A stretch of DNA of 64,000 nt from Alnus glutinosa (lineage: Eukaryota > Streptophyta > Magnoliopsida > Fagales > Betulaceae). Shown here piece after piece: positions 1 through 10,734 of this stretch (positions are counted from its first letter, which is position 1; every line of letters starts with the position of its first letter). The position numbers and the translations under genes are program-made. The notes beneath the pieces were generated by a model. That model did no database searches, had not been told where the DNA came from, and saw nothing but the letters and a program-made list of their open reading frames with translations. The stretch is from positions 26,476,616-26,540,615 of the forward strand of contig NC_084894.1 in NCBI RefSeq assembly GCF_958979055.1, given 5' to 3'.

Positions 1-455
1 CACTTTCCACACAGAGAACTCCCTAAGAACCTTCCTGGCCTCTGCAATAATACTTCCCATTCTACTAAACACTTCCTCCTCCCGATTGAGAGCTGAAACC
101 ACCTCACTCGCGTCACCCTCAAGGAAGATGGAATAGAGACCCAGAATACGGCCAAGTTCCGCGCCCAATTTAACACCAATCGCCTCAGCAACCGACGGAT
201 CCAGGATGAATTTCTGGACCGCACATTGGGTCGCTAGAACAGCCCCAAGATTGTTGCGGACAATGATACCCACCCCCATCAAGTTCTTCCGTTTGTCGAT
301 GGCCGCATCCCAGTTGATCTTGACGGTATCCACACTGGGAGGGTTCCAGGAATCGCTGGGAGCAGGAGCTCGGCTGCCGGAGATAGAAGGGAGGGCATGG
401 ATCTCTTTAAAATTCTTAAGCGATTCCTCTGCACCATCCAGCAGACAGTTGGGGG
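1..455 (-). pseudogene. LINE RNase H domain, frameshifted from ORF2
   Basis: Reading the minus strand in another frame from about 455 to the left edge gives a plant LINE C-terminal RNase H domain: VKINWDAAIDKRKN, GVGIIVRNNLGAVLA, then AEAIGVKLGAELG and FLEGDASEVV. This is the standard continuation of the zf-RVT region, so a one-base indel near 440-455 separated it from the long upstream frame. The domain continues past the left edge. Confidence 0.8.
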
Positions 456-3400
456 CATGAATTTATTCTCAAAAACCCATTGATTCCTTCGGTGCCATAG
501 TCTCTGGGCAATAATGGCTGTTAGCTCAAGATCCTCAATCTCCAGCCTCTTATACAATTCACAAAAAATACGGAGAAAATCAGAATCATTAATGGCGCAC
601 TTTTGGATAACTCGGGGGGCTTCGGACCATACCGCACGAGCCGTATCACAAATCCACAAAGTATGAGCAGCGGATTCCACTTCTCGACCACAAAGGGGAC
701 AGAGCGGGTCAGTAACAATTTTCCTTCTATGTAGATTTTCTTTCGTAGGAAGAATATTGTTGCAAGCTCTCCATAGAAAAAGATGAATAACCCGCGGCAC
801 CCTTAATTTCCATATAATCTTCCATATAGGGCTTTGATGAGGTCCCAGAGAGCTACACCCCTGATGCCTGGCTTTTCTGTCCAATTCCAGATGGTACGCG
901 CTTCGGACAGTGAATATGCCATTCGCCGTGTAAGCCCAAATCAGCCTATCTTGCACAATGCCTGGGCTGATGGCCAAGCTGCATATCTTCTCAACAGTCT
1001 CGGCAGGGAAAATCTGCTCAATCAGAGGTATATTCCACCATCTACTATTCTGGTCAATAATTTCAGCTACTTTTGCATCCTTATTCAAAATTCGAATTGG
1101 AGATTGAATAGAATTTAAGTGGGGAGAGAAAATCCAACGGTCTCCCCATATGTTGATTTTGGTGCCATCTCCTACCTTCCAAATTAAGCCTTCCTGTAAG
1201 AGGGGTTTAGCCATCCAGATACTACGCCATAAATAGGAAGGTCTGTAGCCCAAGGATGCCTCAAACAACGATCCTTCAGGAAAATACTTTTCCTTAAGCA
1301 CCCTAGCAGCTAGAGAACTGGGATTCTGGATTATACGCCACCCTTGTTTAGCCAACAAGGCTAGATTAAAGCTCTCCAGATCCCGGAAACCCAGTCCTCC
1401 TGAATTTTTGCTCCTCCCTAGACCTTTCCACGCCATCCAAACCATCCGATCAACCTTCTCCATATGCCCCCACCAGAATTTGCTCAAGAGCCTATTAATA
1501 TCACGGCAAAGGGAGATAGGAAGCCTGAAAACACTCATAGTGTAGGTTGGGATGGCTTGAAGGACCGCCTTAATTAGAACCTCCTTACCCGCATGGGAAA
1601 GGAATTTCTCCTTCCATCCATTCATCCGGTTCCAAATACGGCTTTTGATATAATTGAATGTCGCAATTCTGGATCGACCAACAAAAGCCGGTAATCCCAA
1701 ATAGGATTCATAGCATTGGGTAGGAATTAATCCTGTTTCCTGCAAGATGGAAATCCTCTCCTCCTCCTTTGTATTATTACTGAAATAAATAGAAGTCTTC
1801 TCCAAGTTTACTCTCTGACCCGAGGCCCTCTCATAGACTTCCAAGATATTCTTCATTTGCCTCCATTCGTCTAGGTTAGCTTTCCCAAATAGAATACTAT
1901 CGTCGGCAAAGAGGAGATGGTTGATTCTTATCCCACCCCTACGAATAGGAACCCCTGAAATCTTCCCCACCCCTGCCGCTTGGTCCAGCATTCTACTCAA
2001 GGCTTCAGCACACAAAATAAAAAGGAAGGGGGAAAGGGGGTCTCCCTGGCGTATACCCCTGGAGGGAACAATATGGCCATGGGGTAGGCCATTAATAAGG
2101 ACCGTATAGGAGACCGTACGGACGCATGTCATGATCAAATGAACCCATCTCTCGGCAAAACCGAGCCTCCTCATCACAGCCTCCAAAAACCCCCATTCTA
2201 ACCGATCATACGCCTTGCTCATATCGAGTTTGATAGCCATGAACCCATTCCTACCCTTTAGACGAGTCGCCATGGTATGGAGAGTCTCGAAGGCTACAAT
2301 AATGTTGTCGGTAATCAAACGGCCCGGGATGAATGCACTTTGCTCCGGAGAAATGATCTGCGGCAAGACAAGTTTCATTCTGTTAGCAAGCACTTTGGAA
2401 ATCAGTTTATAGACCACGTTACATAGGCTAATAGGCCGATAGTCCTTAACCGATTCCGGAGCAGGATTCTTTGGAATGAGGCATATATTGGTAGCATTGA
2501 TCGAAGGATCAAAAGGACCACCATTAAGAAAGGACAACACTGCCTCTGAGACCTTCTCCCCCACAAAACACCACGCCTTTTGAAAGAAACCCGCAGAGAA
2601 GCCATCCGGGCCCGGAGATTTCAGCGGATGCATTTGAGAAAGTACCAAGCCCACCTCCTCTGCTGTGAAGGGCCTTAATAAGGATGAGTTCATCTCATCC
2701 GAGACAAGATGCTCCATATTTTCCAAACATTGAGAGAGATCAGCATCGGCATCACAACTAGAGGAGAAAATATCCTCAAAGTAATTAACAAAGACTCTGC
2801 CAATGTCCTGTCGTCTCCTCCACATTCTCCCCTGTTCATCCGAGATAGACCGTATGGTGTTTATCTTCCTCCTATGGTTTGCCCAAGCGTGGAAGAATTT
2901 AGTATTCCTGTCTCCATTGCTATACCAATTCTGCTTGGCCCTCTGCTTCCATTTAATATCCTCCCTTTCCAAAATCTGATCAATGTCCTTTTGGACCTGG
3001 TTGATCTCCTCAATAAGGCTCAGACTATTAGATCCTTGCAATTCCAAGAGTCTCCTACTCTTCTGTTTCAGCAATTCTGCGTCTTTTCCAAATTTAGCAC
3101 TACTCCATCGTGCAAGGTCTCTTTGGCAGGCTGAAAGGCGGACCTGAACGTCCTTCAGCTTGTTAGACTCCAATGTCTCCTGCTCCCAAGCTGCTTTAGA
3201 GATATCATTGCATTCAGGATCCAGCTGCCATTTGGCTTCAAACTTGAACGCCCGGCGTGAAGGCCTAATCTCATAGGGTTCGTCCTTAAACAAAATAAGG
3301 ATCGGATTGTGGTCCGAGCAAATGGCTTCTAAGACTTGTACCCTTACAAAATTGAATCTGGAGCACCATTCCATATTGGCAATTGCTCTGTCAAGTCTTT

Positions 3401-3983
3401 CCAGGATAAAATTATCATCTCTCCTGTTATTACACCAAGTATATCGTGGTCCAGAGAAGCCAAGATCACTCAGCTCACAGTCTTCAAGCGCCCTCCTGAA
3501 CTGATCAATCTGAGAACTCCGCCTTAGCACTGCCCCCTGCTTCTCCGATTGATCAAGGATTTCGTTAAAATCCCCTGCACACAACCAGGCAGAAGGCTGA
3601 AAGGACTTGAGAAATCTCAAGAGTTCCCATGATTCCCATCGTCTAGCCGCATTGGGGAAACCGTAGAAGCCAGTGAACTTCCAGTCTGGCCTTCCATCCT
3701 CTTCACTAATGATAGCATTAATGTGCTGTCGAGAATAATTAAAGATTTCCAACGAAAGATTCTCCGACCATAATAGAGCTAAGCCCCCACTTCTCCCAAC
3801 CGGATTAACCACAAAAAGCCCTTTAAAACCCAATTTACATCTAACTTTCTCCATAGTACTACTTCTACACAAAGTTTCAATAAGGAAAACAATATCGGGT
3901 TTCTTCTCTTTCACCAAATGGTGAAGCACACGAACTGTCCGGGGGTTCCCAAGCCCCCGGCAGTTCCAACGCAAGAGACTCAT
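279..3983 (-). CDS. LINE ORF2: endonuclease / reverse transcriptase / zf-RVT
   Basis: An uninterrupted 1234-codon frame that would make the nicking and reverse-transcribing protein of a plant LINE. The N-terminus (residues about 1-230) is an apurinic-like endonuclease of the exonuclease-endonuclease-phosphatase fold, starting SLLRWNCRGLGNPRTV. The reverse transcriptase follows at about 430-720, with SPGPDGFSAGFF, DYRPISLCNVVYKLISK, QSAFIPGRLITDN, GIRQGDPLSPFLF and the catalytic FADD box (LLFADDSILFGKA). A zf-RVT region near residue 1080 has the CPLCGREVESAAHTLWIC pattern. ATG 3983 is chosen because the endonuclease fold begins directly there and an in-frame stop lies eight codons upstream. 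The last 50 or so residues are out of frame with the RNase H domain that follows, so the frame ends early. A long open frame suggests fairly recent insertion, but the element is not fully intact. Confidence 0.9.
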   Translation of the reverse strand: MSLLRWNCRGLGNPRTVRVLHHLVKEKKPDIVFLIETLCRSSTMEKVRCKLGFKGLFVVNPVGRSGGLALLWSENLSLEIFNYSRQHINAIISEEDGRPDWKFTGFYGFPNAARRWESWELLRFLKSFQPSAWLCAGDFNEILDQSEKQGAVLRRSSQIDQFRRALEDCELSDLGFSGPRYTWCNNRRDDNFILERLDRAIANMEWCSRFNFVRVQVLEAICSDHNPILILFKDEPYEIRPSRRAFKFEAKWQLDPECNDISKAAWEQETLESNKLKDVQVRLSACQRDLARWSSAKFGKDAELLKQKSRRLLELQGSNSLSLIEEINQVQKDIDQILEREDIKWKQRAKQNWYSNGDRNTKFFHAWANHRRKINTIRSISDEQGRMWRRRQDIGRVFVNYFEDIFSSSCDADADLSQCLENMEHLVSDEMNSSLLRPFTAEEVGLVLSQMHPLKSPGPDGFSAGFFQKAWCFVGEKVSEAVLSFLNGGPFDPSINATNICLIPKNPAPESVKDYRPISLCNVVYKLISKVLANRMKLVLPQIISPEQSAFIPGRLITDNIIVAFETLHTMATRLKGRNGFMAIKLDMSKAYDRLEWGFLEAVMRRLGFAERWVHLIMTCVRTVSYTVLINGLPHGHIVPSRGIRQGDPLSPFLFILCAEALSRMLDQAAGVGKISGVPIRRGGIRINHLLFADDSILFGKANLDEWRQMKNILEVYERASGQRVNLEKTSIYFSNNTKEEERISILQETGLIPTQCYESYLGLPAFVGRSRIATFNYIKSRIWNRMNGWKEKFLSHAGKEVLIKAVLQAIPTYTMSVFRLPISLCRDINRLLSKFWWGHMEKVDRMVWMAWKGLGRSKNSGGLGFRDLESFNLALLAKQGWRIIQNPSSLAARVLKEKYFPEGSLFEASLGYRPSYLWRSIWMAKPLLQEGLIWKVGDGTKINIWGDRWIFSPHLNSIQSPIRILNKDAKVAEIIDQNSRWWNIPLIEQIFPAETVEKICSLAISPGIVQDRLIWAYTANGIFTVRSAYHLELDRKARHQGCSSLGPHQSPIWKIIWKLRVPRVIHLFLWRACNNILPTKENLHRRKIVTDPLCPLCGREVESAAHTLWICDTARAVWSEAPRVIQKCAINDSDFLRIFCELYKRLEIEDLELTAIIAQRLWHRRNQWVFENKFMPPTVCWMVQRNRLRILKRSMPSLLSPAAELLLPAIPGTLPVWIPSRSTGMRPSTNGRT

Positions 3984-4080
3984 GGCGACAGGCGGGGCTG
4001 AGGTTCAGCCACCGCCTCTTCTATTAAGCCCATCACAATTTCCTGGGCCCATAACACCTAATATTTGAAGTACGGATAAG

Positions 4081-4832
4081 ATCAAGAGAAATGATTGTTG
4101 TACAACTCTAACAACATTTTTTTTTACAATTCACTATATATATAATTCCTAAATATACAACTTTTAAGAGAGGAATGATTTTTGCACATTTATTGTACAT
4201 TTTTTATATAGAAGCAGTTTATTACAATTTCTGACAGCTAGAATAGCAGTTGTGCACATCAGTGCGTGCGTGCGACGTGACACAACTAGCATGTGTATAT
4301 TCAAAATCTAATCTAGTAAAAAAGTAAGATAAATGATTATAAAACACACAAAAAACTCATAGACTTTCGACGTGAAATAAAAAGTAATTGAAAAAATAGA
4401 AAGGAAATTAAAATATTGAAATTGGAGGAAAAAATTTTCATGAAATTTTTTTGAATAAGATACAGCGAATAGCACTTTTTTTTTTTTTTTTTTGTAACCA
4501 GCAAGAACATTTTATTTATTTTTTTATGAATTAAAACTTTATAAATCAAACTCAATCCAGAATACAACTCTCCAGTAAAAACAACTAAAACAAAAAGATC
4601 TCCAACAAACAAAGCATTAGTTTTACAATAAAGAGTTTAGGTTCCAATTATGCACTAGTTTTGCATTGTGAGCAGTCTTTTGACAGCTCCTTTGGCCAGG
4701 ATCCTCGGCCACTTTTGCTATCACATTAACTTTCTCTACTACTACGGCAGAGATCACAAGTCAAAATAACTTTCATTTTCCGCCGACGGACCTGCAATTG
4801 TAGCGTGTGAAGGTTAGTAGGAACATGCCTAA
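4081..4832. other. AT-rich intergenic stretch
   Basis: No coding potential seen. It holds an A/T-rich block with a 19-base T run at 4475-4493 and short unrelated open frames. Confidence 0.6.
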
Positions 4833-5204
4833 GGCCATCTCCAGCAGCAAAAGTTATAATAGCTGTTGTAAAAGTACAACTCTTTACTTTAACTACTGTT
4901 TTTCTTATATTCACTCCAACAGATTCTCTATTCTACTCTCTACTTTTATTTAAATATTATTTGTCATTCTTTTTTTATTATTTTTTTCTCCTCATCCTCT
5001 GCTGGACGACGAAGAGGCTGGAACAAACCCTCCTTGTGGTCGGAAACAGACTCAACCAGACACACATGCCTCAAGCTCTAGCCCCAAAGGGCGAACCCAT
5101 CTTTTCCACGAGCTCAGCGGTGGCCCTTCTCGCCGGTGGCCATTCTCGCCGTCACCCATCCCCGGCCAAAAAAGAGGTATCTGCGTCAATTGGATGGCTA
5201 GAAT

Positions 5205-5460
5205 TCGCCGGTGGTCCTTCCCAGAACTTGCCAAGATCAGAGTGTTAAGGAATTTTTAATGGTCCTTCCAAGAACTTGTCGAAAGTTGTCTCATCACCAC
5301 ATTCCAAACCCAGTCGAGAAGGAGGTGGCAGCGTCTAGTTCCCCCACGGCTAAGTCTTTGGTGTTACCTAAACAACTTGCAGTGGACCTTCCCAGAACTT
5401 GTCGACAACTCGGTCTCTTCCCCGCATTCGAGACACAGCCGAGAAGAAGGTGTGGATTTT
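5205..5460. repeat. Imperfect direct repeats inside the TIR element
   Basis: Three copies of a motif close to GGTCCTTCCCAGAACTTG occur near 5213, 5259 and 5383. The last two continue into matching downstream sequence (CATTCCAAACCCAGTCGAGAA against CATTCGAGACACAGCCGAGAA), giving a unit of roughly 120 bp. Confidence 0.6.
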
Positions 5461-5898
5461 GGCAGGTTTTAAAACGATAGAGCTTCAATTGGTAAATCTA
5501 CCGAACAGGTAGTGGGCAGTTTGCTTTAGCCAAGCCGGGGAGGATAGTCGATCTGTTATCCAAGGAGATAATGCTGATGGAATAATCGTGGCCCCTAAAC
5601 GTTGGTTGCACATGGTGGATTGCAGCGAAGGCGGTAGGAGGATCGTTGTCGTGCCGGTGGCCAGGGATAGTAGCAGTTTCGCTGTCAAGGCAACTTCCCC
5701 ACTATGGGCGGAATCGCCGGCTGTGAGTCAGGGAGACGTGCTCCAACGGGTACAGCGGTTGTGACTCGGTGGAGACCAACAGAGATGAGAAGTGAGGGAG
5801 AGGGAAGTGGGTGAACGAAGAAGGAGAGGGATGCGGGTGGAGGTGGAGTGATAGAAAGGAGAGAGAGAAAATATTAATAAAAAATTAAGAAACAGATG

Positions 5899-5932
5899 AA
5901 CAGTGAATAGCCAGTAGTGGCTATTCACTGTT
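5899..5932. repeat. Perfect hairpin near the right end of the TIR element
   Basis: Arms AACAGTGAATAGCCA (5899-5913) and TGGCTATTCACTGTT (5918-5932) pair perfectly around a 4-base loop. Subterminal palindromes of this kind are common in small plant DNA transposons. Confidence 0.8.
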
Positions 5933-6043
5933 GATGAAGTTAAGGAAAAAATTATAATGGCCATTCTGTTGGAGGAAGGAAAAGTGGTAAAAATGGTCAA
6001 ATATGACTTTTTGGTTAAAATGAAGCCTCTGCTGGAGATGGCC

Positions 6044-6519
6044 AAGAGACGAGAACAGTTGTAGCGTGTTTCGCTGTCTGTATTTGTATGAGTTTTGACT
6101 GAAGTTGAATGTACACCGTTACCGTTAGGGTGGATGAATGTTGTTTTATTGGATCAATGCAAGTTCAACTTTCCCTTTAAAAAAAAAAAAAAAAAACAAA
6201 CTGCGCAACCACGGCTACTGTTGCTGCCACGCAATCAATCACCACCAACCCAAGCTCTGGAGGATTTTTTGTTTTACAGGAAAAGAAAAAAAATATTTGG
6301 TTTTATATTATTACACATATTTTGTAAAGAGATTACAAATCCACCCATTGAATTTAAAAGCCACACGTGAGAGTTCACATTAATATAAATTTGAAAAAGA
6401 GATAGTTCAATTGGTTGACATCCCCACATTTCTCACTTCTTCCCTGATATTAACCCCCAAACCGTGATTTCTTTCCCAAACTATCCCACCATCCCTCTGT
6501 AGCTACCCTTCTACCAGCC
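6044..6519. other. Upstream region of the WRKY-TNL gene
   Basis: A/T-rich with an A run at 6179-6196. No separate gene seen. It should contain the promoter and 5' UTR of the gene starting at 6520, but no box stands out. Confidence 0.4.
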
Positions 6520-9500
6520 ATGGGCCAAACCAACAGTGCGAGAAGAAGCTCGAAGCGGAAGCGGGAGCGGGAATCCGAAGACGAAAACGAGGTTTGCAAG
6601 GTTCTCGTCGTCCAAGACCCAAACAAAGACGGTAATGTTTTCACCGCACTCACAGATCAAATAGAAATGGTTAGGTCTATGCATATGTAATTGTGTGTCA
6701 TGTCTCGATTAGCCCGGAAAAGGTTGCTTTAAGAGTTAAATGACTTGTGCTCGACAAGACTGAGTGCTCAAATATTTTCTAATGCGTTTATTTTTTTTAA
6801 AAAAAAAATTTATGTGCGCATGTCGGTTTGTGAGCGGGTATAATGGCAATTTGATTTGAGTAATTTATATGGCATAGTGGAGTGGAGTGATGGCGCAATC
6901 GCTTATCACCCTAAGTTAGCTGATGACTTTCTCAGTGAAAGATCTATATGCTCCCACAAATACTGGATACTTTCATTTCACTTTCATTTCCACTATGGCT
7001 TGATTCTCGGCCATAGTTGAAGTAAAACCTTTTTTATTTATTTTATTTTTATTTATTTTTTATAACAAAAGATGTAAGTTGAAAAAGACTGAAGAGGAGT
7101 ACATGTACACGATACAGAAGAAGCAGCTAAGGCCCAAGTAGGTAGTAGATATAATGCTGCCTCCAAAGCCAATAGGAAAGCTTGGGTTGAGGTGGTCATA
7201 GCCAGATGTGAAGTACAAACAGTGAGTTTAATTTATGACGTAATTCTCATATATAAATTCTTTATGAGCTCAACAATCACATGATTCTAATTTAATCAAA
7301 AGTTTTGCTATAGTTGAACGATGGGTGCCAATGGAGTTGCGAAGGGTCTTGTCCAAGTGATTTTGATTACGAATACTATTATAGTTACAAAGCGGCCCCA
7401 GATTGCCCGGTTACGAAAGAGGTACAATAAAATGCCAAAAAAATGGTTATAGTATTTCACTTTGCTTCTCTTAGGTTTAATTTATGACGCAATTCTCATA
7501 TATAAATTTTTTATGAGCTCAACAATCAAATGATTCTCATTTAATCAAACGTTTTGCTATAGTTGAACGTTAGGGCCGGTGCACGAAATCCTTTTCCACG
7601 ATACAGTTATAATTGCATGGTGCCTCCAGGTTGCCCAGTTATGAAAGAGGTACAATAAAATGCCAAAACTGAATTTGAATATGGTTATAGTATTTCACTT
7701 TGATTCTCTTGGGTTTTCATTTATTCCTTGTATTAAATTTTGATACATGTTCTTTATTCTTTTGCAAGTAGGTGCAGAGATGCTTACATGACATGTCAAT
7801 ACTCATAACATCCTATGAAGGTACGCATAACCATCCACTTCCTGTCGGTGCAATTACTGCCATGGCTTCCACGGCTCTTTCAGATGGAACCTCCAGTGTC
7901 ACCCAAGCATACCAACCTTACCATGCTTCTTATCTGATTAACCAGTCTTCTCATCCACCAAACATTAGAAGCATAAACCCTAACGACCCTTCCAAAGGAA
8001 TTGTTGTTGACCTTACAAGTTACGATCCCCCTCAATTCCCAATGGCCAAATCACCAGTGCGAGACCAAGACCAAAACCATGCTCCCAAGATTTTCGTCGG
8101 CAAAGACTCAAAGAAAGACGGTACTGTATTCAACACTCACAGATCAAATAGACGGTACTGTATGCATATGCATATGTATTTGTGTGTTGTGGCTCGATTA
8201 GCCCAGAAAAGGTGATTACTTAAAGATTACATGTGATTGTGACACATCATTTAGGGACTAAATTTTGCAGGTTAATTTTGGGAAGTTTTGCATTTTTCGA
8301 AGAGTTGGCTTGGTTCTCGGCCATAGTGGAAGTAAAAGCTCTTTTTAAAAAAATGTAAATTGAGAAAGAAACAGAATGAATGATTCAATTTGCATTTAGA
8401 TATATGATTAATACATCTCTCTCATTTTTCGATTTAGAAAATGTAAAGGAAAAATAATTGATATTGCCCGTTATACAGGTTCAATCCCTCCTCTTAACTC
8501 ACATGATTTGTCTCCTTTTGCAGTCCAATCAAACCCAACCACAGCAAGTACCTCCTTTTCCAGACCTCATTGGAATTACGAGGTCTTCCTAAGTTTTAGA
8601 GGTGAAGACACCCGCAGGAACTTTACCGACCACCTCTATTACGCCTTGGTGCGAGTTGGAATTCGTACCTTCCGAGATGACGAGGAGCTTCAAAGGGGAA
8701 AGACTATCTCTACTGAGCTACTCGATGTGATTCGTGGATCAAGAATTTCCATTGTGATTTTCTCCGAAGGCTATGCTTCATCTAGGTGGTGCCTTGATGA
8801 ACTTGTGCAGATCGTGGACTGTAAGAATACCATTGGCCACACTCTTCTTCCCATATTTTATCACGTGGACCCTTCGGATGTCCGAAATCAGACTGGCACT
8901 TTTGCGGAAGCCTTTGCTAGGCATGAAAAGCGATTTCAAAGCGATATGGAGAGGGTGCAGAGGTGGAGAGTAGCTCTTACCGATGCTGCGAATTGTTCCG
9001 GCTGGGATCTCGAGAGCGTTTCAAATGGGTATTGTGCTACGGTCTCTTTTTATATATATATGTTTTTGTCCTTTTCATTTCTTTTAAATTTTATGTGAAA
9101 ACTGATAGAAGTTAATGTTAAGCTAAAATGGATTAGAAAGAATTACTTTTTAAGTTGAATTAGTGATCGTGTTCTGTTCCATGCCTCTACTAGTATATAA
9201 AGATCATGCCAGCTAAGAGAGAAATCTTATTCTAGAATTATGAAGTCTAGGATGACCTTTTAAATAAAATGGCACACACATAGAGGAATGATATTGTAAC
9301 AATACTTTGCATGAAAAAAATTTCATGGAGAAGATTGTTTCCATGACATATTTCAAAAAATTCTTTAATAAATTTCATAGAACTTAATCTCTTGCCATGG
9401 CATATTAGTCTCAAATGACTGAGATGACAACATCCTTTTCATGCGGATGACTTATAATTTTCTTTCATATATTGTGCTTGTTTTAGTTTTTTATTTTTTT

Positions 9501-10621
9501 TTTGATATAATGATCAGGTATGAATCAAGCTTTATTGAGAATATTGTGGCACATGTTTCCTGTGAAGTGGAACCCATTGGCTTGAATGTTGCCAGACATC
9601 CAGTAGGAATAAATTATCGTGTTAATCAGGTTAAAGATCTGTTAAATCTTGGAACAAGTGACGTTCTCATTGTAGGCATTTACGGGATGGGTGGAATTGG
9701 TAAAACAACATTGGCAAAAGCTGTCTATAACCAAATATGTTATAGATTTGAAGGAAGTAGTTTTTTAAACATTAAAGAAATTTCAAAAGAGCCTAATTGT
9801 TTAGTTGGTTTGCAAGAACAACTTCTTTCTGATATATTAAAAATGAAAAATTTGAAGATAAACAATGTTGATCGAGGAATAAATTTGATTGAGAAAAGAA
9901 TTCTTGGAAAAAGAGTTCTTGTTGTTCTTGATGATGTGGATGACTGGAAACAATTACACGCATTAGTTGAAAAGCAATGGTTTGGTTCGGGAAGTAGAAT
10001 CATTGTAACAACTAGAGATGAACATGTGCTAAGTCAATTGGGAGCAGATAAAAAATATAAAGTCAGTGGATTGAATTGGTGGGAGTCTCTTAAACTATTC
10101 AGTTGGCATGCCTTCGATATGGCCGATCCAAAAAGAGATTACATGGAGCTTTTGATTGAAGCAATGGCTTATGCTAGAGGACTTCCATTAGCTCTTGTGG
10201 TTTTGGGTTCTTTTCTTAAAGACAAAAGTATTGATGAATGGAAAAGTGAATTACAAAAATTACGAAGAACTCCTTATGACACGATTCAAAAAATACTTCA
10301 AATAAGTTTTGATTCACTAGATGAGTATACAAAGGACATATTCCTTGATATTGCATGTTTCTTTGTCGGCATGGATGAAAAATATGTCATCAAAGTACTT
10401 GATGGCTGTGGTTTCTTTCCAGATGTTGGTATCAAAATTCTCATTCAAAGATCCCTCGTTACAATTGATGACAGAAATAGTTTGAGAATGCATGCTCTTA
10501 TTCAAGATATGGGAAGGGAAATTATTCAGAAAAAGTCACCCAAATTTCCAGGAAAGCGTTGTAGATTGTGGTTTCACGAGGATGTATTAAATGTATTACG
10601 CGAACGTACGGTAAGAGGCAC

Positions 10622-10670
<49 letters not shown>

Positions 10671-10688
10671 TGATTTTAAATCCAAATA

Positions 10689-10734
<46 letters not shown>

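Larger units (their letters stand above)
1..4080 (-). mobile_element. LINE (non-LTR) retrotransposon, 5'-truncated, running off the left edge
   Basis: On the minus strand this region carries endonuclease, reverse transcriptase, zf-RVT and RNase H segments, the usual ORF2 order of plant L1-type LINEs. ORF1 is essentially missing: only a short open stretch ending in a stop eight codons before the ORF2 ATG (about 4009-4080) could be its tail. DNA beyond about 4080 is AT-rich and non-coding. The 3' end, with any poly(A) and target-site duplication, lies outside the window. Confidence 0.9.
4833..6043. mobile_element. Non-autonomous TIR DNA transposon, about 1.2 kb
   Basis: The ends are perfect 15-bp inverted repeats, GGCCATCTCCAGCAG at 4833-4847 and its complement at 6029-6043. 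Subterminal sequence next to both ends is A/T-rich with TCCAACAG-like words on both sides. The left flank is TAA but the right flank is AAG, so a TSD is not proven and the superfamily (PIF/Harbinger is a guess from a 3-bp TWA-type left flank) stays open. The interior is richer in GC than the flanks, has no transposase, and contains an imperfect repeat and a hairpin annotated separately. Confidence 0.6.

Noticed and set aside
5052-5688. Possible small protein genes inside the TIR element
   Set aside because: Overlapping frames on both strands with repetitive composition and no recognisable domain.
7772-8215. A stand-alone WRKY transcription factor gene
   Set aside because: No WRKYGQK core and no good ATG or promoter of its own. 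The open frame past 8120 runs into intron-like sequence, while the donor at 8121 fits the TIR exon.
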